Of a DNA stretch of 64,000 bases, positions 8,018 to 18,974 are shown piece after piece; positions within the stretch are counted from its first letter, which is position 1, and each line of letters opens with the position of its first letter. Position numbers and translations under genes: made by a program. The notes under the pieces are model-generated. The model made no database searches. It was given only the letters and a program-made list of their open reading frames with translations, and was not told the DNA's origin. Source of the stretch: an uncultured Gammaproteobacteria bacterium (lineage in GTDB: Bacteria > Pseudomonadota > Gammaproteobacteria > HK1); contig OY282353.1 in the NCBI GenBank assembly GCA_958295465.1, forward strand, positions 5,261,001 through 5,325,000. The letters are read 5' to 3'.

Positions 8018-8533
8018 TCAGTAGTGAAGCAGCGAGTGCACCCGGCGGCCCCGAAGCCGGCTACGCCCTCCAAGCTCGTCGAGCTCGATCACGAACGCGC
8101 ACGCGGCCACCTCGCCGCCGAGCTTTTCGACCAGCTCGCAGCTCGCCGACGCGGTGCCTCCGGTGGCGATGAGATCGTCGATGAGCAGGACGCGGCTGCC
8201 CGAATCGATCGCGTCGGTATGCGCTTCGAGCGACGTCGATCCGTACTCCAGGTCGTAGGAGACCGACAGCACCTCCCGGGGAAGCTTGCCCGGCTTGCGC
8301 AGCGGGACGAGCCCGACCCCGAGCTCCCGCGCGACCAGGGCACTGAAGATGAAGCCGCGCGCCTCCATGCCCGCGACCGCGTCGATCCGTTCCCCGATGA
8401 AAGGCCGGACGAGCTGGCCGGTGGCGAGCCGCAACATCGCCGGATCGCCCAGCAGCGGCGTGATGTCGCGGAACACGACCCCCGGCCTGGGGAAGTCGGG
8501 GATCGCGCGGATGCCGGATTCAAGACGGTGCAC
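8018..8533 (-). CDS. apt: Adenine phosphoribosyltransferase
   Basis: Converts adenine and PRPP to AMP in purine salvage, cytosolic. The 171-residue product matches family length. FPRPGVVFRDITPLL at 14-28 and the PRPP-binding loop VLLIDDLIATGGTASA at 115-130 are both intact, as are GMEARGFIF (55-63) and PLRKPGKLP (77-85). I chose the GTG at 8533 because AGGAG lies eight bases upstream and the product then begins at the usual point before the FPRPG segment; the frame runs further upstream but that part does not resemble the family. Confidence 0.93.
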   Translation of the reverse strand: MHRLESGIRAIPDFPRPGVVFRDITPLLGDPAMLRLATGQLVRPFIGERIDAVAGMEARGFIFSALVARELGVGLVPLRKPGKLPREVLSVSYDLEYGSTSLEAHTDAIDSGSRVLLIDDLIATGGTASASCELVEKLGGEVAACAFVIELDELGGRSRLRGRRVHSLLHY

Positions 8534-8663
8534 GGGCGCTCTCCTCACGTCCTCGCGATTTCGAACCGGCCGGACGCGGCGCCGCCGGCCGGCATTGCGC
8601 TCGGAGAATTCGACAGCCACCTGGCGCAAGCGCAATGGCGGCCGGCGTCGGCTGGCAAGTGGG

Positions 8664-10511
8664 TCAAAGCCCCGCGCCCTCGCGCTTGAAGACGGTGCGT
8701 CCCGCCAGCACCGTCATGTCGACCCGGACGTCATGGACGCGGGGCGGCGGCTCGTCGAAGAGATCGCGCTCCAGCACGACCAGATCGGCCTGCTTGCCGG
8801 GTGCGATGACGCCGGCCTCTGCTTCCAGCCGAAGCTGGCGGGCGCCGTTGACCGTATAGCCCCTGAGCAGGTCGGCGAGCGTCATCCGCTGATCGGCGGG
8901 GGGAAGCGGCTCGCCTTCCGTCGCACCCGGTGCGCGGCGGGTGTGTGCGATCCCGATGCCGTACAGAGGACTGGTCTTCGCGAACGGCAGGCCCGTGGCG
9001 GGGTAGTCGGCGCCGAAGGCGACCAGCGGCGCCGCATCCCAAAGATCCTGCAGCAGCATGAGCCGCGCGCCCCGCACACGGTCGAGCAGACGCGAATAGA
9101 GGGCCAGGGTCCCGCCCAGATCGTGCGCCCAGTGGGGCGTGGTCTGGACCATGACGTCGAGCGGCTTCAGGCGGCGCAGGTCTTCGGGAGCGGCGAGCAT
9201 GACGTGGGCCACGGTGAAACGGCTGTCCGATTCGGGAATCGCGGCGCGGGCGGCGGCCACCGCGTCCAGCGTCTCGCGCAGGGTGCGGTCGCCGATGGCG
9301 TGGACGTGCGCGTCCAGATTGGCCTCCCGCACTGCGGAGAAGAACCGGGCCAGCCGCTCTCCCGAAAGCAGCACGGCGCCGCTGCCGCCGGCGGCGTAGG
9401 GATCGAGGACCGCGGCGGTCTCGCCTTCGATGGTGCCGTCGTTCGGGATCTTCACCGTGTGGACGTCGATGAGCCCGGAGGCGAAGTCCCGGCGTATCCC
9501 GGCGATGCGCCGCACCATGTCGGCGCCCTCGGCCTCCGGGCGGTTGAGATAGACGCTGGCGCGGTAGCGCAGGGGAAGGCCCCCGTCGCGCTCCAGGCTC
9601 GCGAGCGCGGTGAGCGCGTTGCGCAGCAGGGCGTCGCCGCCGGGGATGCCGGCGTCGAACACGGCGGTGATCCCCATGGCCGAATAGCCGGGCAGGATCG
9701 CGGAAAAGGCCGCGCGGAAGTCCGCCTCCGAGCCGATACCGAAGCGCGGCAGCAACGGCCAGAAGGCGTTGCCTTCCACCATCCAGCCCGTGGGCTCGCC
9801 GTTGCCGTCGCGCTGGTAGTAGTGGACGCCGGGCACCGGGTCGGGCGTGCCCTTCGTGATGCCGGCCACTTCCAGCGCCTTGCTGTTCACCCAGGCGCTG
9901 TGCGCGTCCAGCGCGATGAGCACCACCGGCCGGTCGGAGACGACCGCATCCAGATCTTTCCGGTAGGGGCCTTTGACGCCGACGGCGTTGACCGTGGTGT
10001 TCAGCGCGCTCGGGAAGCCGAAACCGAACAGCGCCTTCTCACCGGGATGGGCGTCGGCGTAGGCCTTGAGCGCGGCCTGCACGTCGGCGACGGTGCGAGT
10101 GCCGATGATCTGCAACTTGGAGTTGAGCAGGCCGGCCACCGCGGGATGGGTGTGGCTCTCCACGAAGCCGGGGAGGAGCATCCGCCCTTCGAGGTCGATG
10201 ACCCGGACGCCGTCGCCGGCGAGTCGCGCCGCCTCCTCGCTCGCGCCGACGTGGCGGATGCGCCCGTCGCGCACCAGGACCGCCTCGGCCCGGGGGCGGG
10301 CCGGATCCGCCGTCCAGACCGTGCCGTTGAGGAAGAGCGTCCCCCCGGCCCCGGAGGCGGCGGTAGCGCTCAAGGTGAGCAGCGCGCAAAGGAGCGTGGA
10401 TGCGTTTCTTCTACTGCGTTTTCTGCCGTGCCGTCTCGATGGCGTCGATGACGGCGCGGGCGTCGGCGTGAATGCGTTTCTTCCACCGCGTTTTCTGCCG
10501 TGGATACCCAT
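8664..10511 (-). CDS. YtcJ-like amidohydrolase (amidohydrolase family 3), probably exported
   Basis: 615 residues. Metal-site motifs of the amidohydrolase superfamily are present: HTHP in ESHTHP, HVHAIGDRT, and the late Asp in FGADYP; a KIPNDG segment lies between. The family hydrolyses varied amides and carbamates, so no substrate is assigned. The N-terminus has an Arg-rich segment (SRRNAST) followed by a hydrophobic run ending ATAASGAGG, a possible Tat-like signal peptide. Start ATG 10511 has a strong GGAGG/AAGGAG region upstream. The first 37 codons contain two copies of a 35-bp repeat (listed separately), so the N-terminal extension may have arisen by repeat insertion. Confidence 0.85.
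   Translation of the reverse strand: MGIHGRKRGGRNAFTPTPAPSSTPSRRHGRKRSRRNASTLLCALLTLSATAASGAGGTLFLNGTVWTADPARPRAEAVLVRDGRIRHVGASEEAARLAGDGVRVIDLEGRMLLPGFVESHTHPAVAGLLNSKLQIIGTRTVADVQAALKAYADAHPGEKALFGFGFPSALNTTVNAVGVKGPYRKDLDAVVSDRPVVLIALDAHSAWVNSKALEVAGITKGTPDPVPGVHYYQRDGNGEPTGWMVEGNAFWPLLPRFGIGSEADFRAAFSAILPGYSAMGITAVFDAGIPGGDALLRNALTALASLERDGGLPLRYRASVYLNRPEAEGADMVRRIAGIRRDFASGLIDVHTVKIPNDGTIEGETAAVLDPYAAGGSGAVLLSGERLARFFSAVREANLDAHVHAIGDRTLRETLDAVAAARAAIPESDSRFTVAHVMLAAPEDLRRLKPLDVMVQTTPHWAHDLGGTLALYSRLLDRVRGARLMLLQDLWDAAPLVAFGADYPATGLPFAKTSPLYGIGIAHTRRAPGATEGEPLPPADQRMTLADLLRGYTVNGARQLRLEAEAGVIAPGKQADLVVLERDLFDEPPPRVHDVRVDMTVLAGRTVFKREGAGL
10396..10502. repeat. 35-bp direct repeat, period 72 bp, inside the amidohydrolase start
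   Basis: Copies at 10396-10430 and 10468-10502 share TGCGTTTCTTC, GCGTTTTCTGCCGTG and differ at about three bases. On the coding (minus) strand each encodes a HGRKR--RNA-T peptide, so the repeat forms the Arg-rich N-terminus of the amidohydrolase. Confidence 0.85.
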
Positions 10512-10679
10512 GGGACTCCTTCCTTCCTCCTGCCTGACGGCGCGTAGAGTACATGCGGTGCCCGTCCTTTCCGCTCGATCCCGACCAACGGTAACATCGT
10601 CTTCCTTTCGTCTCTCGTCTCATGGATGGTCCCATCGTCATATCCGAAACGAACGAGACGCCACACCGAGGACAACCCC

Positions 10680-11220
10680 ATGAGATACGCTTGGTACGAA
10701 TCCCCTATCGGACGGCTCCTCGTCGCGAAAGACGACGTTGCCGTCCGCCACGTCACCATCCCGGATCGTGACCCGTCGCGGCCCGACTCGCCCCGCCGCG
10801 GAGCGGCGAAAACCGCTGGAACCCGGCCCGGACTGGATCCGCGACGACGCGGGGCTCGCCCGCGAGACGGCGGAGCTCGAAGCCTACTTCGCGGGCGAGC
10901 TCCAGGAGTTCGAGATGACGGTAGAGCCCGAGGGCACCCCGTTCCGGCGCAAGGTATGGGCCGAGCTCGCCCGCATCCCCTACGGTGAGACCTGGAGCTA
11001 CGGCGAGCTCGCCCGCCGCGCGGTCGGACGCGCCGGCGCGGCGCGCGCCGCCGGCGCCGCCAACGGCGCCAACCCCGTGGCCATCGTCCTCCCCTGCCAC
11101 CGCGTCATCGGCGCCAACGGCAGCCTCGTCGGCTACGGTGGCGGCCTGAACCGCAAGGCGATGCTGCTGGCGCACGAGCGGGGGGAGGAGGTGTTCGACG
11201 GGTTGGTCCCTTATCCGTGA
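10680..11220 (+). pseudogene. ogt: O6-methylguanine-DNA methyltransferase with a frameshift
   Basis: Repairs O6-alkylguanine by transfer to an active-site Cys. The N-terminal part (MRYAWYESPIGRLLVAKDD, from ATG 10680) is in one frame. The rest (PDWIRDD, RRKVWAELARIPYGETWSYG, PCHRVIGANG with the acceptor Cys, ending at 11220) is in the next frame. One base too many lies between about 10775 and 10830. Removing one A from the AAAA at 10809-10812 would rejoin the frames at the expected place. It is either a real frameshift or a homopolymer sequencing error; everything else looks full length and intact. Confidence 0.85.
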
Positions 11221-11246
11221 AGTCTTCGTCAAAACGACGAAGACTT
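11220..11246. terminator. Perfect 11-bp hairpin after ogt
   Basis: AAGTCTTCGTC (11220-11230), loop AAAAC, GACGAAGACTT (11236-11246). It starts at the last base of the ogt stop codon. There is no T-run after it, so termination is uncertain. The right arm and the following CCAACCG resemble the repeat at 7715-7740, so this may be part of a dispersed element that also acts as a terminator. Confidence 0.5.
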
Positions 11247-11473
11247 GTTCACCAACCGGCGTTTGGTTCCACCTGTGCCAAGTTGGGGTGAACCGAAACA
11301 GCAGGCAAGGATACTGAATCGTGTCGGGTACGTTTGATTTCGACGAAGCCTTGCTCTGAGGCATTCGGATCTTGCAGAGGTGCGGCGAGGGCCGGCGCCC
11401 GGAGACCGGCTGCTCACGCGCCGGCTCAGCCGCTCGCTTGACGGCCGGAACTCGAACACGACGGAGACAGGCA

Positions 11474-13676
<2,203 letters not shown>

Positions 13677-13680
13677 GAAG

Positions 13681-14460
13681 ATGTTCGCGCTCGTTTTCCA
13701 CTTCCCGGCCGGTCGCTACCACGCGACACCGTGGGGGCGGAACGTCAACGAAGCCGACGTTGCCTGGCCGCCCGAGCCCTGGCGCCTGCTTCGCGCACTC
13801 ATCGCCGCCTATTGGCGAAAGGGCGACCGCGAACGTTGGCCCGAAGAGCGTCTTGCGGGTTTGATCGATGCGCTGGCTGGATCGCCCCCTGCTTACCGCC
13901 TGCCGGAAGGCGCGGTCCATGCGCATACCCGCCATTACATGCCGATCGGAACGATCGACAAGGGCCGTGAGAAAACGTCGCTGGTCTTTGATGCGTTCGT
14001 CCGCCTGCCGGAACGAGGGATGGTCGTGGCGGCTTGGCAGGATGTGACGCTGGAAGGCGACCTGTTCGCTCTTGCCACCGATCTCGCCGCGGCCATCGGC
14101 TATCTCGGTCGTGCCGAAAGCTGGGCGGACTGCGAGGCTCTCGCCGATTGGCGGGACGAGGCCAATTGCGGCCCCGTGGACACGGGATTTTCCGGCGACC
14201 CGGTGCGGCTTCTCACGCCTCTCCAGCCTGAGACGTATGCCGCCGAACGCAGACGCTTGATCGCAGGCGCAAGAGAGCGTATCTGCACGGCGGTAAAAAA
14301 GCCGCCTTCACCGAAGAAACTCGAAACCGAGATTGCAAAATCATTCCGGAGCAGGAGAAGCGGAATGGACACCTTGCCGGAGCGCCTCGTCGACGCCCTC
14401 AATCTCGACACCTCGGACTATCAGGACCGGGGTTGGAGCCGCCCTCCCGCCGCTCGCGAG
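13681..14460 (+). pseudogene. csb2: csb2 (type I-G/I-U Cas5-Cas6-like), 3'-truncated
   Basis: Start ATG is intact and the N-terminus is diagnostic for Csb2 (GSU0054 family): FPAGRYHATPWGRNVNEADV, then WPPEPWRLLRALIAAYWR, HTRHYMPIG, KGREKTSLVFDAFVRL. In type I-G this protein combines the Cas5 and crRNA-processing Cas6 roles. Homology holds to about GWSRPP (14434-14451). The frame then runs on into antisense IS66 sequence to a stop at 14565. About 260 of the usual roughly 450-500 residues remain, so the C-terminal Cas6-like part is gone. Confidence 0.82.
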
Positions 14461-14504
14461 GTCGTCTACACCCGAGAAGCGAAGCGGCGGCTCGCCGATG
14501 GGCG

Positions 14505-14745
14505 GCGACCTCGGTGGCCGAGGTGCTCTCGGACTCCTGCGCCGCGCTGGCCTCGGCCTCGTTGAACAGCCCGAGCTGCCCGTCGGGGAGCTTCTCCGAC
14601 GCCTGCCCCCGAATGTCTCTATCGGGGACGGCGCGAAGTGCCGGGCAAGCAGCAGGCGCACCTGCACTTGCAGGTGCTCGGTCCTCGCATCGCGCTGTGC
14701 GATGGCCGCGTCGCGCTCCGATACGCGATGTCACGACGTGATGTC
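14505..14745 (-). mobile_element. IS66-family transposase (TnpC) N-terminal remnant
   Basis: On the minus strand one frame reads ERDAAIAQRDARTEHLQVQV then RLLLARHFAPSP. After a short insertion the next frame reads SEKLPDGQLGLFNEAEA, then ATEVAAHRR. LPDGQLGLFNEAEA is the well-known N-terminal motif of IS66 TnpC. About 80 of ~500 residues remain and the frame is broken, so it is inactive. Its left edge coincides with the point where csb2 homology ends, so insertion or deletion through this element probably truncated the CRISPR operon. Confidence 0.8.
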
Positions 14746-14975
14746 GTGCCGGTTCCGATGGCTGGAACGCTCGATCGTGTTCGAACGTTCTCGCGCTTGG
14801 CGGGAGCTGCCGGCGCGCCGGAACCTTCATCGGAGGTGGACATACGGCGCCGGCGCCACCACGCATTCGGCGATACGGCAATTCCGCCGCCGCATATACA
14901 ATCCACCGGAGAGGCGGTGTCGTCCGAGAGGCGACGGCCCGATACGTTCCACACGCCATGACTCAGGAGCCCCGG

Positions 14976-17255
14976 ATGTCTCAACTGCAGCAAACCTTCA
15001 AATGGGTCGGTACCCGGCCGGTTCGCCCGGACGGAGTGCCGAAGGTCACGGGGGCCGCGAAGTTCGGCGCCGACTACCATCTGCCCGGAATGCTCTACGG
15101 AAAGGTGCTGCGCAGCCCGCACCCGCACGCCCGCATCCGTTCCATCGACACCTCGCGCGCCGAGGCCCTGCCCGGGGTGAAGGCGGTCATCACCGGCGCG
15201 GACCTGCCCGGCCATCCGTTCGCATACGCCGGCCCCGAGCGGCTGGCGGTCAATTTCTGGCACGTCACCCGTAACGTCATGGCGCGCGAGAAGGCGCTCT
15301 ACGAAGGCCACGCGGTGGCCGCGGTGGCCGCGATCAGCGTCGCCATCGCGAACCGGGCGCTCGCCCTCATCGACGTGGACTACGAGGCGCTGCCGCACGT
15401 CATCGACGTGGAGGAAGCGATGGCCGAGGACGCGCCGCTGCTGTTCGAAGACATGATCACGCGCGGGGTGGACCCGGCGCCCGAGCGCCCGTCGAACGTC
15501 TCGAAGCGGGTCGGCTTCGAGATCGGCGATCTCGACGCGGGCTTCGCCGAGGCCGACGAGATCGTCGAGAAGCACTACCGGACCGCACCGATCCATCAGG
15601 CGTACATCGAGCCCCAGGCCTGCCTCGCGCACTGGGAGGGCGGCGGCAAGGCCGAGATCTGGAGCTCCAGCCAGGGGCATTTCGCGGTGCGCAACCTCAC
15701 CGCGAAGCTCACCGGCATGACCATCGGCGACCTCAAGGTCAATCCGGCCGAGATCGGCGGGGGCTTCGGCGGCAAGACCATCGTGTACCTGGAGCCGGTG
15801 GCGCTTACCCTCTCGAAGAAATCCGGCCACCCGGTGCGGATGGCCATGTCCCGCGAGGAGGTGTTCAAGGGGACCGGCCCGACCTCCGGTTCCTCGATGA
15901 CGGTGAAGATCGGTTTCAAGCGTGACGGCGCCATCACCGCGGCCGAAGCGGTTCTCAAGTATCAGGCCGGGGCGTTCCCCGGCTCCCCGGTGATGAACGG
16001 CTGCATGTGCGCGTTCGCGCCCTACGACATCCCGAACCAGCGCACCGTCGGCTACGACGTGGTCAGCAACCGCCCGAAGGCCGCCGCGTACCGTGCCCCC
16101 GGCGCGCCGATCTCGGCGTTCGCGGTCGAGAGCACCCTCGACGTGGTGGCGAAGACCATCGGCATGGATCCACTGGAGTTCCGGATGAAGAATGCGGCCG
16201 GCATCGGCACCCGCATGGTCTACGGCCCGAAGCTCGCCCACGGCGGCTATGCGGAGACGGTGCAGGCGCTGCTCGACCATCCCGGTTACCGGGTTCCGCT
16301 CGGGCCGAACCGGGGGCGTGGCGTCGCCTCGGGCTTCTGGTTCAACGGCGCGGGCGATTCCGCCGCCAACGTCGCGGTCAACGCCGACGGCACCGTGACC
16401 ATCGTCACCGGCAGCCCGGACATCGGCGGCACACGGGCCTCGATGGCGATCATGGCGGCCGAGACCCTGGGCATCGACTACGACCTCATCCAGTCCAGCG
16501 TGGTGGATACCGAGACGGTGCCGTACTGCCACGTCACCGGAGGGTCGCGGGTGACCTACGCGACGGGCCTCGCGGTGATCGACGCCTGCAAGAAGGTGAT
16601 CGACGACATGCGCGCCCGGGCCGCGCTCATCTGGGACGTGGACGTGGACGCGGTGGTGTGGGAAGACGGCCATGCGAAGCCCGCTGGCAGCAATGCGGGG
16701 GACTTCGAGCCGTTGTCGCTGAAGGAGATCGCCGCGAAGTTCAGCGCCACCGGCGGCCCCATCGGAGCGACCGGGGCGGTGAGCGCGGGCGGGCAGGCTC
16801 CCGGATTCTCGACGCAGTTCTGCGACGTGGAGGTCGATCCCGAAACCGGCCGGGTCACGATCCTGCGCTTCGTGGCCGCGCAGGACGCCGGCCGCGCGAT
16901 CCATCCGAGCTACGTCGAGGGCCAGATGCAGGGGGGCGTGGTGCAGGGGATCGGCTGGGCGCTCAACGAGGAGTACATCTACGACGAGGATGGGAGGATG
17001 AGCAATCCGGGCTTCCTCGACTACCGGGTGCCGGTGGCCTCCGACGTCCCGATGATCGAGCCGATCGTGGTCGAGGTGCCGAATCCGAACCATCCCTATG
17101 GGGTGAAGGGCGTGGGCGAGGTCAGCATCTGCCCGCCGATGGCGGCCATCGCGAATGCGGTGGCGGATGCGATCGGCCGGCGGATGCAGGAGCTCCCGAT
17201 GTCGCCGCCCAAGGTTCTCGAAGCGCTCGACCACCGCGGCGGTCCGGAGCTGTGA
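14976..17255 (+). CDS. Molybdenum hydroxylase large subunit (xanthine dehydrogenase/CoxL family)
   Basis: 759 residues, full length for a molybdopterin-binding subunit. GGGFGGK (about 260-267) binds the Mo cofactor, AAYRAPGAP (about 369-377) occupies the active-site loop that reads AYxCSFR in true CO dehydrogenases, so this is not a form I CoxL, and KGVGEVS (about 709-715) carries the expected catalytic Glu. I chose ATG 14976 because AGGAG lies seven bases upstream; the ATG at 14958 overlaps that site. These enzymes need an iron-sulfur and usually a FAD subunit, neither of which is adjacent. Substrate unknown: an aldehyde or N-heterocycle. Confidence 0.88.
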   Translation: MSQLQQTFKWVGTRPVRPDGVPKVTGAAKFGADYHLPGMLYGKVLRSPHPHARIRSIDTSRAEALPGVKAVITGADLPGHPFAYAGPERLAVNFWHVTRNVMAREKALYEGHAVAAVAAISVAIANRALALIDVDYEALPHVIDVEEAMAEDAPLLFEDMITRGVDPAPERPSNVSKRVGFEIGDLDAGFAEADEIVEKHYRTAPIHQAYIEPQACLAHWEGGGKAEIWSSSQGHFAVRNLTAKLTGMTIGDLKVNPAEIGGGFGGKTIVYLEPVALTLSKKSGHPVRMAMSREEVFKGTGPTSGSSMTVKIGFKRDGAITAAEAVLKYQAGAFPGSPVMNGCMCAFAPYDIPNQRTVGYDVVSNRPKAAAYRAPGAPISAFAVESTLDVVAKTIGMDPLEFRMKNAAGIGTRMVYGPKLAHGGYAETVQALLDHPGYRVPLGPNRGRGVASGFWFNGAGDSAANVAVNADGTVTIVTGSPDIGGTRASMAIMAAETLGIDYDLIQSSVVDTETVPYCHVTGGSRVTYATGLAVIDACKKVIDDMRARAALIWDVDVDAVVWEDGHAKPAGSNAGDFEPLSLKEIAAKFSATGGPIGATGAVSAGGQAPGFSTQFCDVEVDPETGRVTILRFVAAQDAGRAIHPSYVEGQMQGGVVQGIGWALNEEYIYDEDGRMSNPGFLDYRVPVASDVPMIEPIVVEVPNPNHPYGVKGVGEVSICPPMAAIANAVADAIGRRMQELPMSPPKVLEALDHRGGPEL

Positions 17256-17520
17256 CCCAGGTTGATTTCATCCTGGCCAACTCGCTGCCTGGATGCGGGC
17301 GGGCCTGGTATGCGGGTACGGAAGGGGGGCGTTCCTGGGAATGGCGCGCCGTGGACGCGGGCGTCTCGCCCCCCGCGCGCTCTGCGACGCCGGAATCCCT
17401 GGGACGCGCCGTCCCAAGGACGCCTCGCGCAAGACTCGGCTCGATTGTTACGGATGATGACGCATCGGGGATTCCAGGCTGACGAGCAACAGCGGCCCCG
17501 GGGAGTCCCCGGCCATTTCA
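17256..17520. other. Short intergenic stretch with a dispersed-repeat word
   Basis: No gene recognised in these 265 bases. CTGCGACGCCGGAATCCCTG at 17382-17401 and GTGGACGCGGGCGTCTCGCC at 17351-17370 resemble words in the gap at 7764-7820, suggesting a related dispersed intergenic repeat. Confidence 0.45.
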
Positions 17521-17649
17521 CGGGAGTGCTACGAGATGGTCACCCGGTGCTCGGCCGACCTCATGCGGCTCGACGACTACGGGATCGCGGTGGGTAAATC
17601 GGCCGACCTCGTGATGGGAGCTGCAACCATTCACGAGTCCGGATCGTGA
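17521..17649 (+). pseudogene. CodA-like amidohydrolase C-terminal stub
   Basis: One frame ending at the TGA 17647-17649 reads CYEMVTRCSADLMRLDDYG then IAVGKSADLVMGAATIHESG. The pattern (A/D)-x-MVT--SA--LRLDDYGI--GK-ADLV matches the C-terminal metal-hydrolase tail of cytosine deaminase-type amidohydrolases. Nothing upstream matches the catalytic barrel, so it is a remnant of about 40 codons. Its stop overlaps the GTG start of the glycosyltransferase. Confidence 0.6.
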
Positions 17650-18968
17650 GGATTGCGTTCTACGCGCCGCTCAAGGCGCCGGATCACCCCACTCCGTCGG
17701 GTGATCGACTCATCGCCGGGCTGCTGGTGCGCGCGCTGGAGCGGGCCGGCCACGAGGTGGTGCTCGCATCGGGGTTGCGGGCGTTCGACGGCATCGGCGA
17801 CCGAGCCCGCCAGCACCGGCTGGCGCGCATCGGGCGGGCAGAGGCGCAACGGCTCCTCGGTGGCTGGCTGGGCTCGCCGCGGGCACCGCGGTGCTGGTTT
17901 ACGTACCACCTCTACCACAAGGCGCCGGACTGGATCGGCCCTCGCGTCAGCGCCCGGCTGAGGATCCCCTACCTCGTCGCGGAGGCGTCGTATGCGCCGA
18001 AGCAGGCGCAAGGCGTGTGGCGGCACGGCCATCGTGCCGTCGCGGCGGCGCTCGCGCGGGCCGGCCGGGTGATCGCGCTCAACCCCGACGACGTGCCCGG
18101 CCTCGAACGGCTGCTCGGCGGCTTCGAAGATCCCGCTCGTGGCCCGCGTGAATTCCCGGATGACGTGTTCGGTCTCGAACGGCTGCCAGACGACCTCGAA
18201 GACCTCATCCATGACCCGCGTGGCTCCCCGGATGACGTGCCTGACCTCGAACGGCCGCCCGGCGGCGGCGCACGACTTTGCCGCCTCGCACCGTTCATCG
18301 ACATCGAGACCTGCGTGTCGCGCGGCGACCGCTCGCGCCGTCGCGCACGTATCGCGCGTGCGGTGTGCGCCGATCCCTCGGCGCCGCTCCTCGCCTGCGT
18401 CGCGATGATGCGCGGCGGGCGCAAGGCGGAATCGTTCAGGCTGCTGGCCCGTGCCCTCGAACGGATCCTGCACGTGCCGTGGCATCTGCTCGTGGCAGGC
18501 GACGGCCCCGCCCGCCCCGAGGTGGAGACGGTGTTCGCGGGGCTCGTATCGGCCGGGCGGGTGACCTGTCTCGGGGCGCGGCGCGGCGCTGCGCTGAACG
18601 GAATTGTGAGCGCCTGCGACCTCTTCGTATGGCCCGCGCTCGGGGAGCCGATCGGCATGGCGATGCTCGAAGCCCAGGCGCTGGGGGTGCCGGTGGTCGC
18701 GGGGGAGACGCGCGGGGTCGGGGAGATTGTGGTTCACGGCGCCGGGGGGTGGCTCGCGCCGGAGGGCGACGCCGCCGCGTTCGCGGATGCGGTGGAGAAG
18801 GCCCTGGCCGATCCGGTCGCTCTGGCCGCGGCCGGGGCGGCAGCCCGCGCCCGGGTCCGCGCCGGACACGGGCTCGCGGCGGCATCGCGCAACCTCGACC
18901 GATGGCTCCGCGAAGCGGTGGAAGAATCCGGGCCAGGATTCGGTGTTTCCCTCGCTCGGGATGCTTGA
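17646..18968 (+). CDS. Glycosyltransferase family 4 with internal tandem repeat
   Basis: A 440-residue GT-B fold transferase, presumably cytoplasmic. The N-terminal half opens MRIAFYAPLKAPDHPTPSGD and has WFTYHLYHKAPDWIGP. The C-terminal half has LLVAGDGPARPEVE and the GT4 donor motif EPIGMAMLEAQALGVPVVAG (about 333-352; E-x7-E). Between the halves (about residues 147-208) are three imperfect 24-residue repeats beginning PDDV--LER, not part of the fold. Start is GTG overlapping the preceding stop (GTGA); an alternative start is not evident. Acceptor and donor unknown. Confidence 0.85.
   Translation: MRIAFYAPLKAPDHPTPSGDRLIAGLLVRALERAGHEVVLASGLRAFDGIGDRARQHRLARIGRAEAQRLLGGWLGSPRAPRCWFTYHLYHKAPDWIGPRVSARLRIPYLVAEASYAPKQAQGVWRHGHRAVAAALARAGRVIALNPDDVPGLERLLGGFEDPARGPREFPDDVFGLERLPDDLEDLIHDPRGSPDDVPDLERPPGGGARLCRLAPFIDIETCVSRGDRSRRRARIARAVCADPSAPLLACVAMMRGGRKAESFRLLARALERILHVPWHLLVAGDGPARPEVETVFAGLVSAGRVTCLGARRGAALNGIVSACDLFVWPALGEPIGMAMLEAQALGVPVVAGETRGVGEIVVHGAGGWLAPEGDAAAFADAVEKALADPVALAAAGAAARARVRAGHGLAAASRNLDRWLREAVEESGPGFGVSLARDA
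18084..18270 (+). repeat. 72-bp imperfect tandem repeat inside the glycosyltransferase
   Basis: Units begin at 18084, 18156 and 18228 (exact 72-bp period; the third is partial). Each starts CCsGAyGACGTG and has CTCGAACGG at the same offset. The period is a multiple of three, so the frame is kept. It sits in the linker between the two GT-B domains. Confidence 0.9.
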
Positions 18969-18974
18969 GCGGGG

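Noticed and set aside
14619-17234. Long open frame antisense to the molybdenum hydroxylase (871 codons)
   Set aside because: A shadow of the conserved sense gene with antisense-type composition and no motif.
14976-17255. CO dehydrogenase large subunit (CoxL form I)
   Set aside because: The active-site loop reads AYRAPGAP, not the AYxCSFR motif required for CO oxidation.
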